6,541 nucleotides of DNA from Clostridia bacterium (GCA_017546745.1 JAFYRZ010000085.1:1-6541), one strand, 5' to 3'. Counted from the first letter of the stretch, positions 1-5,309 are shown. Notes: generated by a model not told the origin, from the sequence alone. Made by a program: numbers and translations.

Positions 1-1
1 C

Positions 2-160
2 CCCAGAATGAAGGACTTCCACATCAGCCTCGGCGAGGAATGGAATCTGATTGCAAACGAGCAAAATGCTGGCAGCACCGTTATAGCAAGAGAGTCCTCT
101 GCAACGGTAAGAGCTGTTAGTATGCGAGTTTACGTTAATGATGCTTTGCTTGAAAAATAA
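2..160 (+). CDS. 3' end of an unidentified protein gene (52 codons visible)
   Basis: The frame starting at base 2 is open from the window edge to a TAA at 158-160, giving 52 residues that begin PRMKDFHISLGEEW and end VYVNDALLEK. The other forward frame I read closes at 118-120. An in-frame ATG at 8-10 could be a start, but no ribosome site can be seen before the window edge, so this is more likely the C-terminal end of a longer protein. The composition is ordinary soluble protein, with alternating hydrophobic residues in SSATVRAVSMRVYV suggesting a beta strand. I recognise no family. No terminator follows; the next 100 bases are AT-rich. Confidence 0.45.
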   Translation, partial: PRMKDFHISLGEEWNLIANEQNAGSTVIARESSATVRAVSMRVYVNDALLEK

Positions 161-202
161 GAGAATTTGTAAATTTTGATTTACATTTTAATAGTTTTTT
201 GC

Positions 203-237
203 AAGATAGGGTTGGTTTCTTAAATTGACTCTATCTT
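203..237. promoter_or_regulatory. Inverted repeat upstream of the kinase-like gene
   Basis: AAGATAGGGT (203-212) faces ACTCTATCTT (228-237): ten pairs with one G-T wobble across a 15-nt spacer, in the AT-rich gap before the kinase-like gene. No T-run follows on either strand, so it is not an intrinsic terminator. It could be an operator or a leader hairpin; a TTGACT at 225-230 overlaps its right arm, but I found no -10 box at proper spacing. Confidence 0.3.
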
Positions 238-270
238 CAATTATATAGCATTTTACGCTTTGAGGTGACT

Positions 271-834
271 ATGGAAATGCTTTGCGTTAACGGACGGGAA
301 TATGAAATAATAAAGCTCCTTGGCAAGGGCAAGGGCGGCTATTCTTACCTTGCAAAGGTAGTGAGCGGAGATGGAGATAAAGAAGTCGTGGCAGTGGTGC
401 TAAAGCAGATACACCACGAGCCCTGCTCATATTACAGCTTCGGCAACAAGATCGAGGCGGAGCGGTATGATTATCAGCGACTTTGCGAGGCAGGGATAAG
501 AGTTCCTCGGATGCTTGACATCGATATTGAAAATGAGAGAATCGTCAAGGAGTTTATTGACGGGCCCACCGTTTTTGAGCTTGTGCGAGATGGTGATGGA
601 ACGCTTGATGAGGGCATTTTTGCCGAGGTAAGGAAAATGGCAGAGCTGGCTAAAAATGCGGGACTTAATATTGATTATTTCCCGACGAATTTTGTTCTAA
701 AAGACGGCCTTCTCTACTACGTGGACTACGAATGCAACCCATATTCCGATGAGTGGAATTTTGAAAATTGGGGTGAAAAATATTGGCGGAAAAGCCCCGA
801 GTTTCTTGATTATTTAAAAAATCAAAAGTCATAA
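271..834 (+). CDS. Small protein-kinase-fold phosphotransferase
   Basis: Predicted 187-residue soluble protein with the compact plan of the protein-kinase-like superfamily. A glycine-rich loop (LGKGKGGYSYL, residues 17-27) is followed by a likely ATP-binding lysine (VVLKQI, K45), acidic residues in the next helix (E62/E64), a hinge-like KEFIDG (93-98), a catalytic-loop pattern NIDYFPTN (D135, N140) and a metal-binding DYE (D152) in place of DFG. The HRD histidine is absent and the C-lobe is very short, so it resembles small bacterial Ser/Thr-kinase-like or sugar/antibiotic kinase-like proteins rather than a eukaryotic-type PknB. The substrate is unknown. I chose ATG 271 because GAGGTG (262-267) sits at good distance; an in-frame GTG at 265 falls inside that site. 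It appears monocistronic, with a terminator just downstream. The fold call is fairly secure; the biological role is not. Confidence 0.8.
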   Translation: MEMLCVNGREYEIIKLLGKGKGGYSYLAKVVSGDGDKEVVAVVLKQIHHEPCSYYSFGNKIEAERYDYQRLCEAGIRVPRMLDIDIENERIVKEFIDGPTVFELVRDGDGTLDEGIFAEVRKMAELAKNAGLNIDYFPTNFVLKDGLLYYVDYECNPYSDEWNFENWGEKYWRKSPEFLDYLKNQKS

Positions 835-860
835 AAATCAAAAGCAACGCAAGAAAAGTT

Positions 861-892
861 AAAGAGCCGAGAAAGTAACTCGGCTCTTTTTT
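861..892 (+). terminator. Intrinsic terminator of the kinase-like gene
   Basis: AAAGAGCCGAG (861-871) pairs perfectly with CTCGGCTCTTT (879-889) around a 7-nt loop and runs into six T (887-892). It lies 26 bases after the stop codon and ends that transcription unit before the hairpin array. Confidence 0.9.
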
Positions 893-952
893 CTATATAA
901 ATGTTGAATTTTGACTAGTTTGATTGTCATTTCGAGGTGTTTTGACAGGATT

Positions 953-982
953 TTGACAGAGAGATTTAGATAGACATATAAA
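953..982 (+). promoter_or_regulatory. Candidate sigma-A promoter reading into the hairpin array
   Basis: TTGACA (953-958) is followed after 18 nt by TATAAA (977-982), predicting a start near 989-990. Another TTGACA lies at 942-947, so the -35 region has a short direct repeat of TTTTGACA. Nothing but the hairpin array lies between this promoter and the terminator at 1267-1301. The hexamers are good, but the spacing is one base longer than optimal and there is no experimental support. Confidence 0.45.
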
Positions 983-998
983 ATCAACTCTGTATTTT

Positions 999-1014
999 GA
1001 AGAAAGGATTTGAA
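999..1014 (+). repeat. Left copy of a 16-bp direct repeat of the tRNA-Ser 3' end (attachment-site-like)
   Basis: GAAGAAAGGATTTGAA here is identical to 1308-1323, which is the T-loop to acceptor-stem part of tRNA-Ser on the other strand. The identity stops sharply at both ends. Duplication of a tRNA 3' end on the two sides of a segment is the usual footprint of tyrosine-recombinase integration. No integrase gene is visible here. The sequence also resembles a ribosome site (AGAAAGGA), so coincidence cannot be fully excluded. Confidence 0.5.
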
Positions 1015-1027
1015 GTATACTCCCTGC

Positions 1028-1264
1028 GGTGCAAGCCCACTTGCGGTCTTGTGCTTCGCACCCTAATCACGCCTCTGGCGTGTATATCATCAATTCCACA
1101 GGAATTGCATATCACCAACACAGAGTGTTGCATATCATCAAGTCGCAGTTAGGATGCACACTGGCGTGTGATGATATACAGCCCCGATTGGGCTGATGAT
1201 ATACTCGCTTTTTTGCGAGATATACTCGTAAAAAAGCGGATGATATACCAAGTCTGCGACTTGG
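1028..1264. repeat. Array of different short hairpins joined by a shared GATGATATA motif
   Basis: Perfect or near-perfect hairpins: 1031-1044, 1051-1061, 1068-1082 (CACGCC/GGCGTG), 1091-1107 (CAATTCC/GGAATTG), 1116-1130 (CAACAC/GTGTTG), 1157-1170 (CACAC/GTGTG), 1179-1195 (CAGCCC/GGGCTG), 1204-1219 (CTCGC/GCGAG) and 1248-1264 (CCAAGTC/GACTTGG). Stems are mostly 5-7 bp with loops of 3-6 nt, and stem sequences are unrelated to each other. They are joined by a conserved linker: TATATCATC, CATATCACC and CATATCATC on the left (1083-1139), and GATGATATA three times plus a shortened AGATATA on the right (1170-1247). Linker orientation therefore flips near 1140-1169, making the whole array roughly palindromic. 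Bases 1206-1219 and 1225-1238 can also form a 14-bp alternative stem. I know no named element with this plan; it is not REP, CRISPR or an integron site. Confidence 0.8.
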
Positions 1265-1266
1265 AT

Positions 1267-1301
1267 AAAAAAATCGACAAGTCGAAACTTGTCGATTTTT
1301 T
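1267..1301 (-). terminator. Bidirectional terminator between tRNA-Ser and the hairpin array
   Basis: AAAAATCGACAAGT (1269-1282) pairs with 1287-1300 over 14 bp with no mismatch. Read on the minus strand the loop is TTCG, the very stable UUCG tetraloop, and the transcript ends in seven U (1267-1273); it starts immediately after the CCA of the tRNA. On the plus strand the stem ends in six T (1296-1301), so it would also stop transcripts crossing the array. The last T overlaps the first base of the tRNA CCA complement. Confidence 0.9.
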
Positions 1302-1390
1302 GGCGGAGAAGAAAGGATTTGAACCTTCGCGCCGGTTACCCGACCTACACCCTTAGCAGGGGCGCCTCTTCACCACTTGAGTACTTCTCC
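1301..1390 (-). tRNA. tRNA-Ser, anticodon GCU
   Basis: Read on the minus strand from 1390, the 7-bp acceptor GGAGAAG pairs with CTTCTCC. It is followed by a D-arm (CTC/GAG), a 5-bp anticodon stem CGCCC/GGGTG with loop CTGCTAA (anticodon GCT in DNA), a long variable arm with stem GTCGG/CCGGC and a GTAA loop, a T-arm with TTCAAAT, discriminator G, and a genome-encoded CCA at 1303-1301. The long variable arm and anticodon identify a class II serine tRNA reading AGC/AGU codons. It has its own promoter upstream and a terminator directly after CCA, so it is a single-gene unit. Confidence 0.97.
1308..1323 (+). repeat. Right copy of the 16-bp direct repeat, inside tRNA-Ser
   Basis: This is the exact match to 999-1014 and covers the T-loop and 3' acceptor side of the tRNA. 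The full tRNA is preserved here, as expected for the attachment side that restores the gene. The two copies start 309 bases apart and enclose the hairpin array plus the terminator. Confidence 0.5.
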
Positions 1391-1418
1391 ACAGGTGTGG
1401 TTATCAACCTGCCATAAT

Positions 1419-1447
1419 ATTATATCAAGTCAGAGTGCGTTTGTCAA
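1419..1447 (-). promoter_or_regulatory. Promoter of tRNA-Ser with A/T-rich UP-like element
   Basis: On the minus strand, TTGACA (1447-1442) and TATAAT (1424-1419) are both full consensus and separated by exactly 17 nt. An A/T block (1451-1463, with a run of seven A on the minus strand) sits just upstream, like an UP element. The predicted start, near 1412, leaves a leader of about 20 nt before the mature tRNA. This fits a strong, constitutive stable-RNA promoter. Confidence 0.93.
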
Positions 1448-1501
1448 GCCTTTTTTTAAAAATGAGAGAAAGAAATTGCTAAATATTTGCAAGGCGCAGG
1501 G

Positions 1502-1526
1502 AAAAGAGCGTAGACCGTCACCGCTC
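1502..1526 (-). terminator. Weak candidate terminator after the sugar kinase gene
   Basis: On the minus strand GAGCG (1526-1522) can pair with CGCTC (1510-1506) over an 11-nt loop, followed by four T. It begins 10 bases beyond the kinase stop codon. The stem is short and the T-run brief, so it may be inefficient; read-through would run into the tRNA promoter region in the same direction. Confidence 0.45.
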
Positions 1527-1535
1527 CCGAAAAGC

Positions 1536-2573
1536 CTATCTCACCATTTCGCTTCTTGGTCCGCTTGCCGTGTGATTTTTGATAATCATTTCAATATCGG
1601 CAAGATCGCACTCGCTCATATCCCCCGGCACGGTATTTTTAAGAGCCGCCATAGCGTTGCCGTACCTTGCGGCGCTTGCGATATCGCCAAAGCGTAAAAG
1701 ACCGTAAAGCGCCCCCGCAACGTACGCGTCACCCGAGCCGATCCTGTCAACTACCTCGATGTTTCTATACTCCGCCTCGGTAAAGCTCTCGTCAAGCTCG
1801 ACGTCGTATATCCTTGATGTAAACGAGTGCTTTTGCGCTGATATCACGCGTCGCATCGTGCTTGCTATTATCTTCAAATTCGGATACCTTTTTGAAATAT
1901 CCCGCTGTATCTCCTCAAGAGACCCCGACATTCCGAGCATCCGCCTTGATGTTTCCTCGGAAATGAAAAGTATATCAACGAGCGGAAGAATAGAGCCGAC
2001 CGTCGCTCTCGCCTCCTCCTCGCTCCAAAGCGCCGCCCTGTAATTAACGTCAAAGGAGATAAGCGCCCCCGCGTTGTGAAACTCCTCCATCATCGCGATA
2101 ACGTTATCGCAAAGCGAGCGCGAAAGGGCGAGGGTTATTCCGCTTGTGTGAAAGATATTCGCGCTTTCGTAAACGTCGGGCGATAGCTCGCTTCTCGAAA
2201 AACGCGTGACCGACGAGCCCTGTCTGTCGTAGGAAACCACGGGCAGGCGCGGATAAGCGCCGCTCTCGTAGTAATAGATGCCGAGGCGCATATCGCGAGA
2301 ATCATCGTAAACCACGTAATCGTCGCTTGTGCCGGTGAAGCGTATCTTGTGCTTAATAAACTTGCCTATCTCATTTCGCGGCAGCTTTGTTATCATTCCC
2401 GTGCGAAGACCGAGCATAGAAATGCCGGAAACCACGTTAAGCTCGGAGCCGCCCGCCCGCTTTTCAAACGCCTCGGAATATGAAAGCCTCTCCCTTCCGA
2501 TAGGCGAAAGCCTGAGCATAACCTCGCCCATTCCGAGAACCGCATAGCTCCTTTTCGGTAAATTCCTTATCAT
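1536..2573 (-). CDS. kdgK: PfkB-family sugar kinase, probably 2-keto-3-deoxygluconate kinase
   Basis: 345-residue cytoplasmic kinase of the ribokinase/PfkB family, of normal length. It shows the first strand VLGMGEVMLRLSP (12-24), the substrate-side glycine motif AGGSELNV (40-47), FDVNYRAALW (174-183) as in KDG kinases (usually FDxNxRxxLW), and the ATP/anion-hole signature DRIGSGDAYVAG with catalytic base D282. Such enzymes phosphorylate 2-keto-3-deoxygluconate to its 6-phosphate in hexuronate (pectin/alginate-type) breakdown; fructokinase or another sugar kinase remains possible. The start at 2573 is supported by GAGGTG 5 nt upstream. It stands alone: no aldolase, isomerase or transporter is adjacent, and it diverges from the SOS operon. 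A 15-nt palindrome with a central CG in the shared upstream region may regulate it. Confidence 0.85.
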   Translation of the reverse strand: MIRNLPKRSYAVLGMGEVMLRLSPIGRERLSYSEAFEKRAGGSELNVVSGISMLGLRTGMITKLPRNEIGKFIKHKIRFTGTSDDYVVYDDSRDMRLGIYYYESGAYPRLPVVSYDRQGSSVTRFSRSELSPDVYESANIFHTSGITLALSRSLCDNVIAMMEEFHNAGALISFDVNYRAALWSEEEARATVGSILPLVDILFISEETSRRMLGMSGSLEEIQRDISKRYPNLKIIASTMRRVISAQKHSFTSRIYDVELDESFTEAEYRNIEVVDRIGSGDAYVAGALYGLLRFGDIASAARYGNAMAALKNTVPGDMSECDLADIEMIIKNHTASGPRSEMVR

Positions 2574-2654
2574 ACCAACACCTCAAAATACCTTTATTTT
2601 ATATTTATGACGTGATATGCCTACCGTATACGCGGCGCTGAAAAATAAAGAAAA

Positions 2655-2669
2655 AGGAAACGATTTCCT
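2655..2669. promoter_or_regulatory. 15-nt palindrome, possible LacI/CcpA-type operator
   Basis: AGGAAACGATTTCCT is a palindrome with six perfect pairs around CGA, lying between the divergent sugar kinase and SOS operon and ending one base before the SOS -35 box. It matches seven of the nine fixed positions of the catabolite-response consensus TGNAANCGNTNNCA (by eye). Such a site would make sense for a carbohydrate kinase, but it is 82 bases upstream of that start and no clear promoter for the kinase was found. Confidence 0.35.
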
Positions 2670-2670
2670 C

Positions 2671-2699
2671 TTGACTTTCCTATGAAGTAGTGATATAAT
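2671..2699 (+). promoter_or_regulatory. Promoter of the SOS operon
   Basis: TTGACT (2671-2676) and TATAAT (2694-2699) are separated by exactly 17 nt, giving a near-consensus vegetative promoter with a predicted start near 2706. Its strength implies it must be repressed, which fits the LexA box directly downstream. Confidence 0.92.
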
Positions 2700-2706
2700 T
2701 TAAGTA

Positions 2707-2720
2707 CGAACAAATGTTCG
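2707..2720. promoter_or_regulatory. LexA (SOS) box
   Basis: CGAACAAATGTTCG matches every position of the Gram-positive LexA/DinR consensus CGAACRNRYGTTCG. It starts at the predicted +1 of the promoter at 2671-2699, where bound repressor would block initiation. It is the only such box I found in the window and controls an operon that encodes a LexA-family protein, implying negative autoregulation. Confidence 0.95.
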
Positions 2721-2747
2721 CACTTTGAAGAAAGGCAGGGGCAAACG

Positions 2748-4238
2748 GTGGAAAAGGCATATATCGCAATAGATCTAAAATCCTTTTACGCGTCGGTCGA
2801 GTGCGTTGAGCGCGGGCTTGACCCACTTGAGACGAACCTTGTCGTTGCCGACGTAGAGCGGACCGATAAGACCATCTGCCTTGCCGTCACCCCTGCGCTT
2901 AAGGCGCGCGGAGTGCCCTCGCGCCCCCGCCTTTTTGAGGTGATATCCTGCGTTGCCGAGCTTAATGAGGAAAGGCGCAGAGAGTGCGGCAGGCTTGTCG
3001 GGGAGAGCTACCTTGACACGGAGCTAAAAGCGCACCCGGATATGAAGATTTCCTATATCGCCGCTACCCCGAGAATGAGCCTATATATGAAATACAGCCG
3101 AAAAATCTACGGTATATATTTAAAATACATCGCGCCCGAGGATATCCACGTTTATTCGATAGACGAGGTGTTTATAGACGCGACCCCATACGTTAAGACC
3201 TATAAAATGTCACCGCGCGAGCTTGCCGTAAGGATAATTCGCGACGTGCATAGAGAAACCGGCATTACCGCAACGGCAGGGCTCGGGACGAACCTCTATC
3301 TTGCAAAGGTCGCGATGGATATCGTTGCGAAAAAGATGCCTGCGGATGAGCTTGGCGTGAGGATAGCCGCACTTGACGAGATGAAATACCGAGAGCTTTT
3401 ATGGGAGCATAGACCCCTTACCGACTTCTGGCGCGTCGGCGCCGGGTATCAGAAAAAGCTTGCAGGGGTGGGTATCTTCACAATGGGTGATATTGCCGAG
3501 CGCTCGCTCTTTGACGAGGGGGTGCTTTATAAGCTCTTCGGTGTAAATGCCGAGCTTTTGATCGACCATGCCTGGGGCTTTGAGAGCTGTACCATGCAGG
3601 ATATAAAGTCCTACCGTCCGTCAAGCTCGTCGATAAGCTCGGGGCAGGTCTTAAGCTGTCCTTACGAAAATTACAGGGCGCGCCTCGTCACCCTCGAGAT
3701 GTGCGACGGACTTGTTCTTGATCTGGTTGAAAAGGGGCTTGTCACCGACCTTATAACGCTTACTATCGGCTACGATAGGTCGAGCCTTGCGAGGAATGGC
3801 GGTGCCTACGCGGGTGAGGTCGCGCGCGACTACCTCGGCAGGGAGATTCCCCCGGGAGCGCACGGCTCGGTAAGGCTTCAAGACCGCACCTCATCAACAA
3901 GCGAAATTATGCGTGCCGTGCGAGAGCTTTTTGAAAGAATAACCGACAGAACGCTTCTTATTAGGAGGATTACCGTTTGTGCCGCCGCAGTATATCCCGA
4001 GTGTGAGCGCGAGGGTGAAAATAAGACGGTACAGCTCGATATCTTCACCGACCCCGCCGCCCTCGCGAGGGCCGAGCGCGTGCGAGAGCTGCTTTATGAG
4101 CGAGAAAAGCGACGTCAGCGCGCTCTTATCAGCATAAAACATCGCTTTGGTAAAAACGCAATCCTTCGCGGTATGAATTACGAGGACGGCGCAACCGCAA
4201 GAGAGCGAAACGCGCAGATAGGAGGTCACAGAGCATAG
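2748..4238 (+). CDS. Y-family translesion DNA polymerase (UmuC/UvrX-like)
   Basis: 496-residue error-prone polymerase that copies past damaged bases at stalled forks. The palm metal ligands are D9 in AIDLKSFYASVE and D139/E140 in YSIDEVF; the F13-Y14 pair contains the usual steric-gate position. Finger residues (TICLAVTPALKARGVPSRPRL), a helix-hairpin-helix thumb (around 225-255) and a little-finger domain follow. QLDIF at 429-433 fits the beta-clamp binding motif QLxLF, and the tail GMNYEDGATARERNAQIGGHRA is typical of the Firmicutes UvrX/UmuC branch rather than shorter DinB. The start is GTG at 2748, about 7 nt after AGGGG (2736-2740) and in register with the conserved N-terminus. It is the first gene of a tight three-gene operon behind a LexA box, so DNA-damage induction is expected. 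Gene name among umuC/uvrX/dinB is not settled. Confidence 0.93.
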   Translation: MEKAYIAIDLKSFYASVECVERGLDPLETNLVVADVERTDKTICLAVTPALKARGVPSRPRLFEVISCVAELNEERRRECGRLVGESYLDTELKAHPDMKISYIAATPRMSLYMKYSRKIYGIYLKYIAPEDIHVYSIDEVFIDATPYVKTYKMSPRELAVRIIRDVHRETGITATAGLGTNLYLAKVAMDIVAKKMPADELGVRIAALDEMKYRELLWEHRPLTDFWRVGAGYQKKLAGVGIFTMGDIAERSLFDEGVLYKLFGVNAELLIDHAWGFESCTMQDIKSYRPSSSSISSGQVLSCPYENYRARLVTLEMCDGLVLDLVEKGLVTDLITLTIGYDRSSLARNGGAYAGEVARDYLGREIPPGAHGSVRLQDRTSSTSEIMRAVRELFERITDRTLLIRRITVCAAAVYPECEREGENKTVQLDIFTDPAALARAERVRELLYEREKRRQRALISIKHRFGKNAILRGMNYEDGATARERNAQIGGHRA

Positions 4239-4628
4239 GTGAGATACGAGAAGATAATAGGCCTGCCGCACCACACCTCGCGCGTTCGCGCGAGAATGTC
4301 ACAGCAAAACCGCGCGGCACAGTTTGCCCCGTATGCGGCGCTCGTCGGCTTTGAGTGCGAGATTATAGAGGAGGGCAGGCTAACCGAGGAAAAGGTGACG
4401 CTTTCGGAGTATGAGATAGAAAGGCTCGATAGGCTGCTTCGCGAGGCAAATGAAGAACAAAAGCCTATCAGGATAACCTACTTTTCAAAGGATAAATTAA
4501 AGCCCGGCGGAAATTATTTTAAAGCCTGTGGCAGGGTAATATCCCTTGACCCGATAAGCGGGACCCTTAAGCTTGAATGTGACACAGAAATAAATCTTTC
4601 TGATATTATAGACGTAGAGGTGCTTTGA
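4239..4628 (+). CDS. YolD-like small protein coupled to the polymerase
   Basis: 130-codon unit (129 residues) starting with GTG directly after the polymerase TAG, with no intervening base. The N-terminus YEKIIGLPHHTSRVRARMSQ and the block NRAAQFAPYAAL resemble YolD-like proteins, which in Bacillota commonly accompany UvrX-type polymerases. Then comes a charged helical stretch (RLDRLLREANEEQ, about 65-77) and a beta-rich end, RITYFSKDK...GRVISLD...TLKLECDTEINLSDIIDVEVL. No catalytic motif, signal peptide or membrane segment is visible. By genome context it is probably a polymerase accessory factor, but the molecular function is unknown. AGGAGGT (4218-4224) lies 14 nt before the GTG, farther than usual; with the abutting stop/start this suggests translational coupling. 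The next gene starts one base after its stop. Confidence 0.8.
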   Translation: MRYEKIIGLPHHTSRVRARMSQQNRAAQFAPYAALVGFECEIIEEGRLTEEKVTLSEYEIERLDRLLREANEEQKPIRITYFSKDKLKPGGNYFKACGRVISLDPISGTLKLECDTEINLSDIIDVEVL

Positions 4629-4629
4629 A

Positions 4630-5238
4630 ATGAACCCTAAAAACGAAGAAATGAAAACAAGAGTTTACAATTATATCAAAAATACGATAGAAGAGCAGGG
4701 GTACAGCCCCTCGTTCGACGAGATTGCCGATGCGCTTTCCTGCGCAAAAAGCACGGCGCACAAGTTCGCTTTGCGCCTTGTTGACGAGGGGTATCTCGAG
4801 CGTCGCGGAAGGGGGCTTTCTCTTGCGGGCGACCCTATGGTTTACCGTATGCCGGTCGTCGGTGTGGTTGCCTGCGGCAAGCCTACCCTCGCCGTTGAGG
4901 ATATTACCCGCTATATCCCGATAGACAGGTCAAATCTTCGCGGCGGTGAGTATTTCGGTCTTATTGCCGAGGGCGAGAGTATGATAAAGGTAGGCGTCTG
5001 CCCCGGCGATATCGTTTTCGTTGAGAAAAGCGAAACCGCAGATGACGGAGATATCGTCGTCGCTATGATAACGGACGAGGAAACGGGCGATGAGCGCGCC
5101 ACCCTTAAGCGCTTCTATCGCGACGCGGAAAATAACCGCTTTATCCTCCACCCGGAAAACGACGGAATGGCAGATATCATCACCTCCTCTCTCCGCATCC
5201 TCGGTGTCGCAAGAAAGGTGCTTAAAAGCCTGAAATAA
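4630..5238 (+). CDS. lexA: LexA-family SOS repressor with UmuD-like Cys-Gly cleavage site
   Basis: 202 residues, the normal LexA length. Residues 5-65 form a LexA-type winged helix (GYSPSFDEIADAL, recognition-helix region CAKSTAHKFALRL, then DEGYLERRGRGLSL). The C-terminal S24 self-cleaving domain has the catalytic Ser117 (GESMIKVGV) and Lys160 (ATLKRFY). The scissile bond, normally Ala-Gly in LexA, reads VVACGKP, so cleavage would be Cys82-Gly83 as in UmuD. RecA filaments should trigger self-cleavage and induce the operon. ATG 4630 is one base after the YolD-like stop, with GAGGTG (4617-4622) upstream. As last gene of an operon that carries the LexA box, it is autoregulated. It may be the cell's main LexA or a second, polymerase-dedicated paralogue; the window cannot decide. 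Confidence 0.92.
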   Translation: MNPKNEEMKTRVYNYIKNTIEEQGYSPSFDEIADALSCAKSTAHKFALRLVDEGYLERRGRGLSLAGDPMVYRMPVVGVVACGKPTLAVEDITRYIPIDRSNLRGGEYFGLIAEGESMIKVGVCPGDIVFVEKSETADDGDIVVAMITDEETGDERATLKRFYRDAENNRFILHPENDGMADIITSSLRILGVARKVLKSLK

Positions 5239-5245
5239 AGCTTTT

Positions 5246-5279
5246 AAAAACGGCAGGTCATCTTTGACTGCCGTTTTTT
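5246..5279 (+). terminator. Terminator of the SOS operon
   Basis: AAAAACGGCA (5246-5255) pairs with TGCCGTTTTT (5269-5278), extended by GTCA/TGAC (5257-5260/5265-5268) past one bulged G, with a TCTT loop and six T (5274-5279). It starts 8 bases after the repressor stop codon and isolates the SOS operon from the lipoprotein gene. Confidence 0.92.
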
Positions 5280-5309
5280 CCTTTGATTTGACATAATCCT
5301 ATGAAAATA

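Larger units (their letters stand above)
990..1301 (+). ncRNA. Candidate structured non-coding transcript covering the hairpin array
   Basis: This is inferred from three signals in order: a promoter ending at 982, about 270 bases with almost no unpaired stretch, and a 14-bp terminator with six T on this strand. No convincing reading frame exists inside; the only listed-length frame begins within a hairpin and runs into the tRNA antisense strand. The RNA would contain about nine local hairpins plus two longer-range pairings that together form a pseudoknot (1058-1066 with 1149-1157, and 1139-1148 with 1254-1263). It matches no RNA class I know. Alternatively the DNA form (cruciforms, protein-binding sites) is what matters and transcription is incidental. 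Confidence 0.3.

Noticed and set aside
1028..1264. CRISPR array
   Set aside because: The conserved part is only about 9 nt, the variable parts are self-complementary, orientation flips mid-array, and no cas gene is present.
1168..1356. Open frame of 62 codons across the right part of the array and into the tRNA
   Set aside because: It lies in hairpins, the terminator and the antisense of tRNA-Ser, has no ribosome site, and its residues simply translate those structures.
1476..1492. Near-palindrome TTGCTAAATATTTGCAA upstream of the tRNA promoter
   Set aside because: AT-rich, imperfect, and upstream of an apparently constitutive promoter; too weak to call an operator.
1377..1697. Open frame of 106 codons on the plus strand
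   Set aside because: It runs through the tRNA promoter and antisense to the well-supported sugar kinase; no ribosome site or recognisable protein pattern.
2613..2620. TGATATGC between the sugar kinase and the SOS operon, like the array linker
   Set aside because: Single copy with no good hairpin beside it; an 8-nt match is expected by chance in a window this size.
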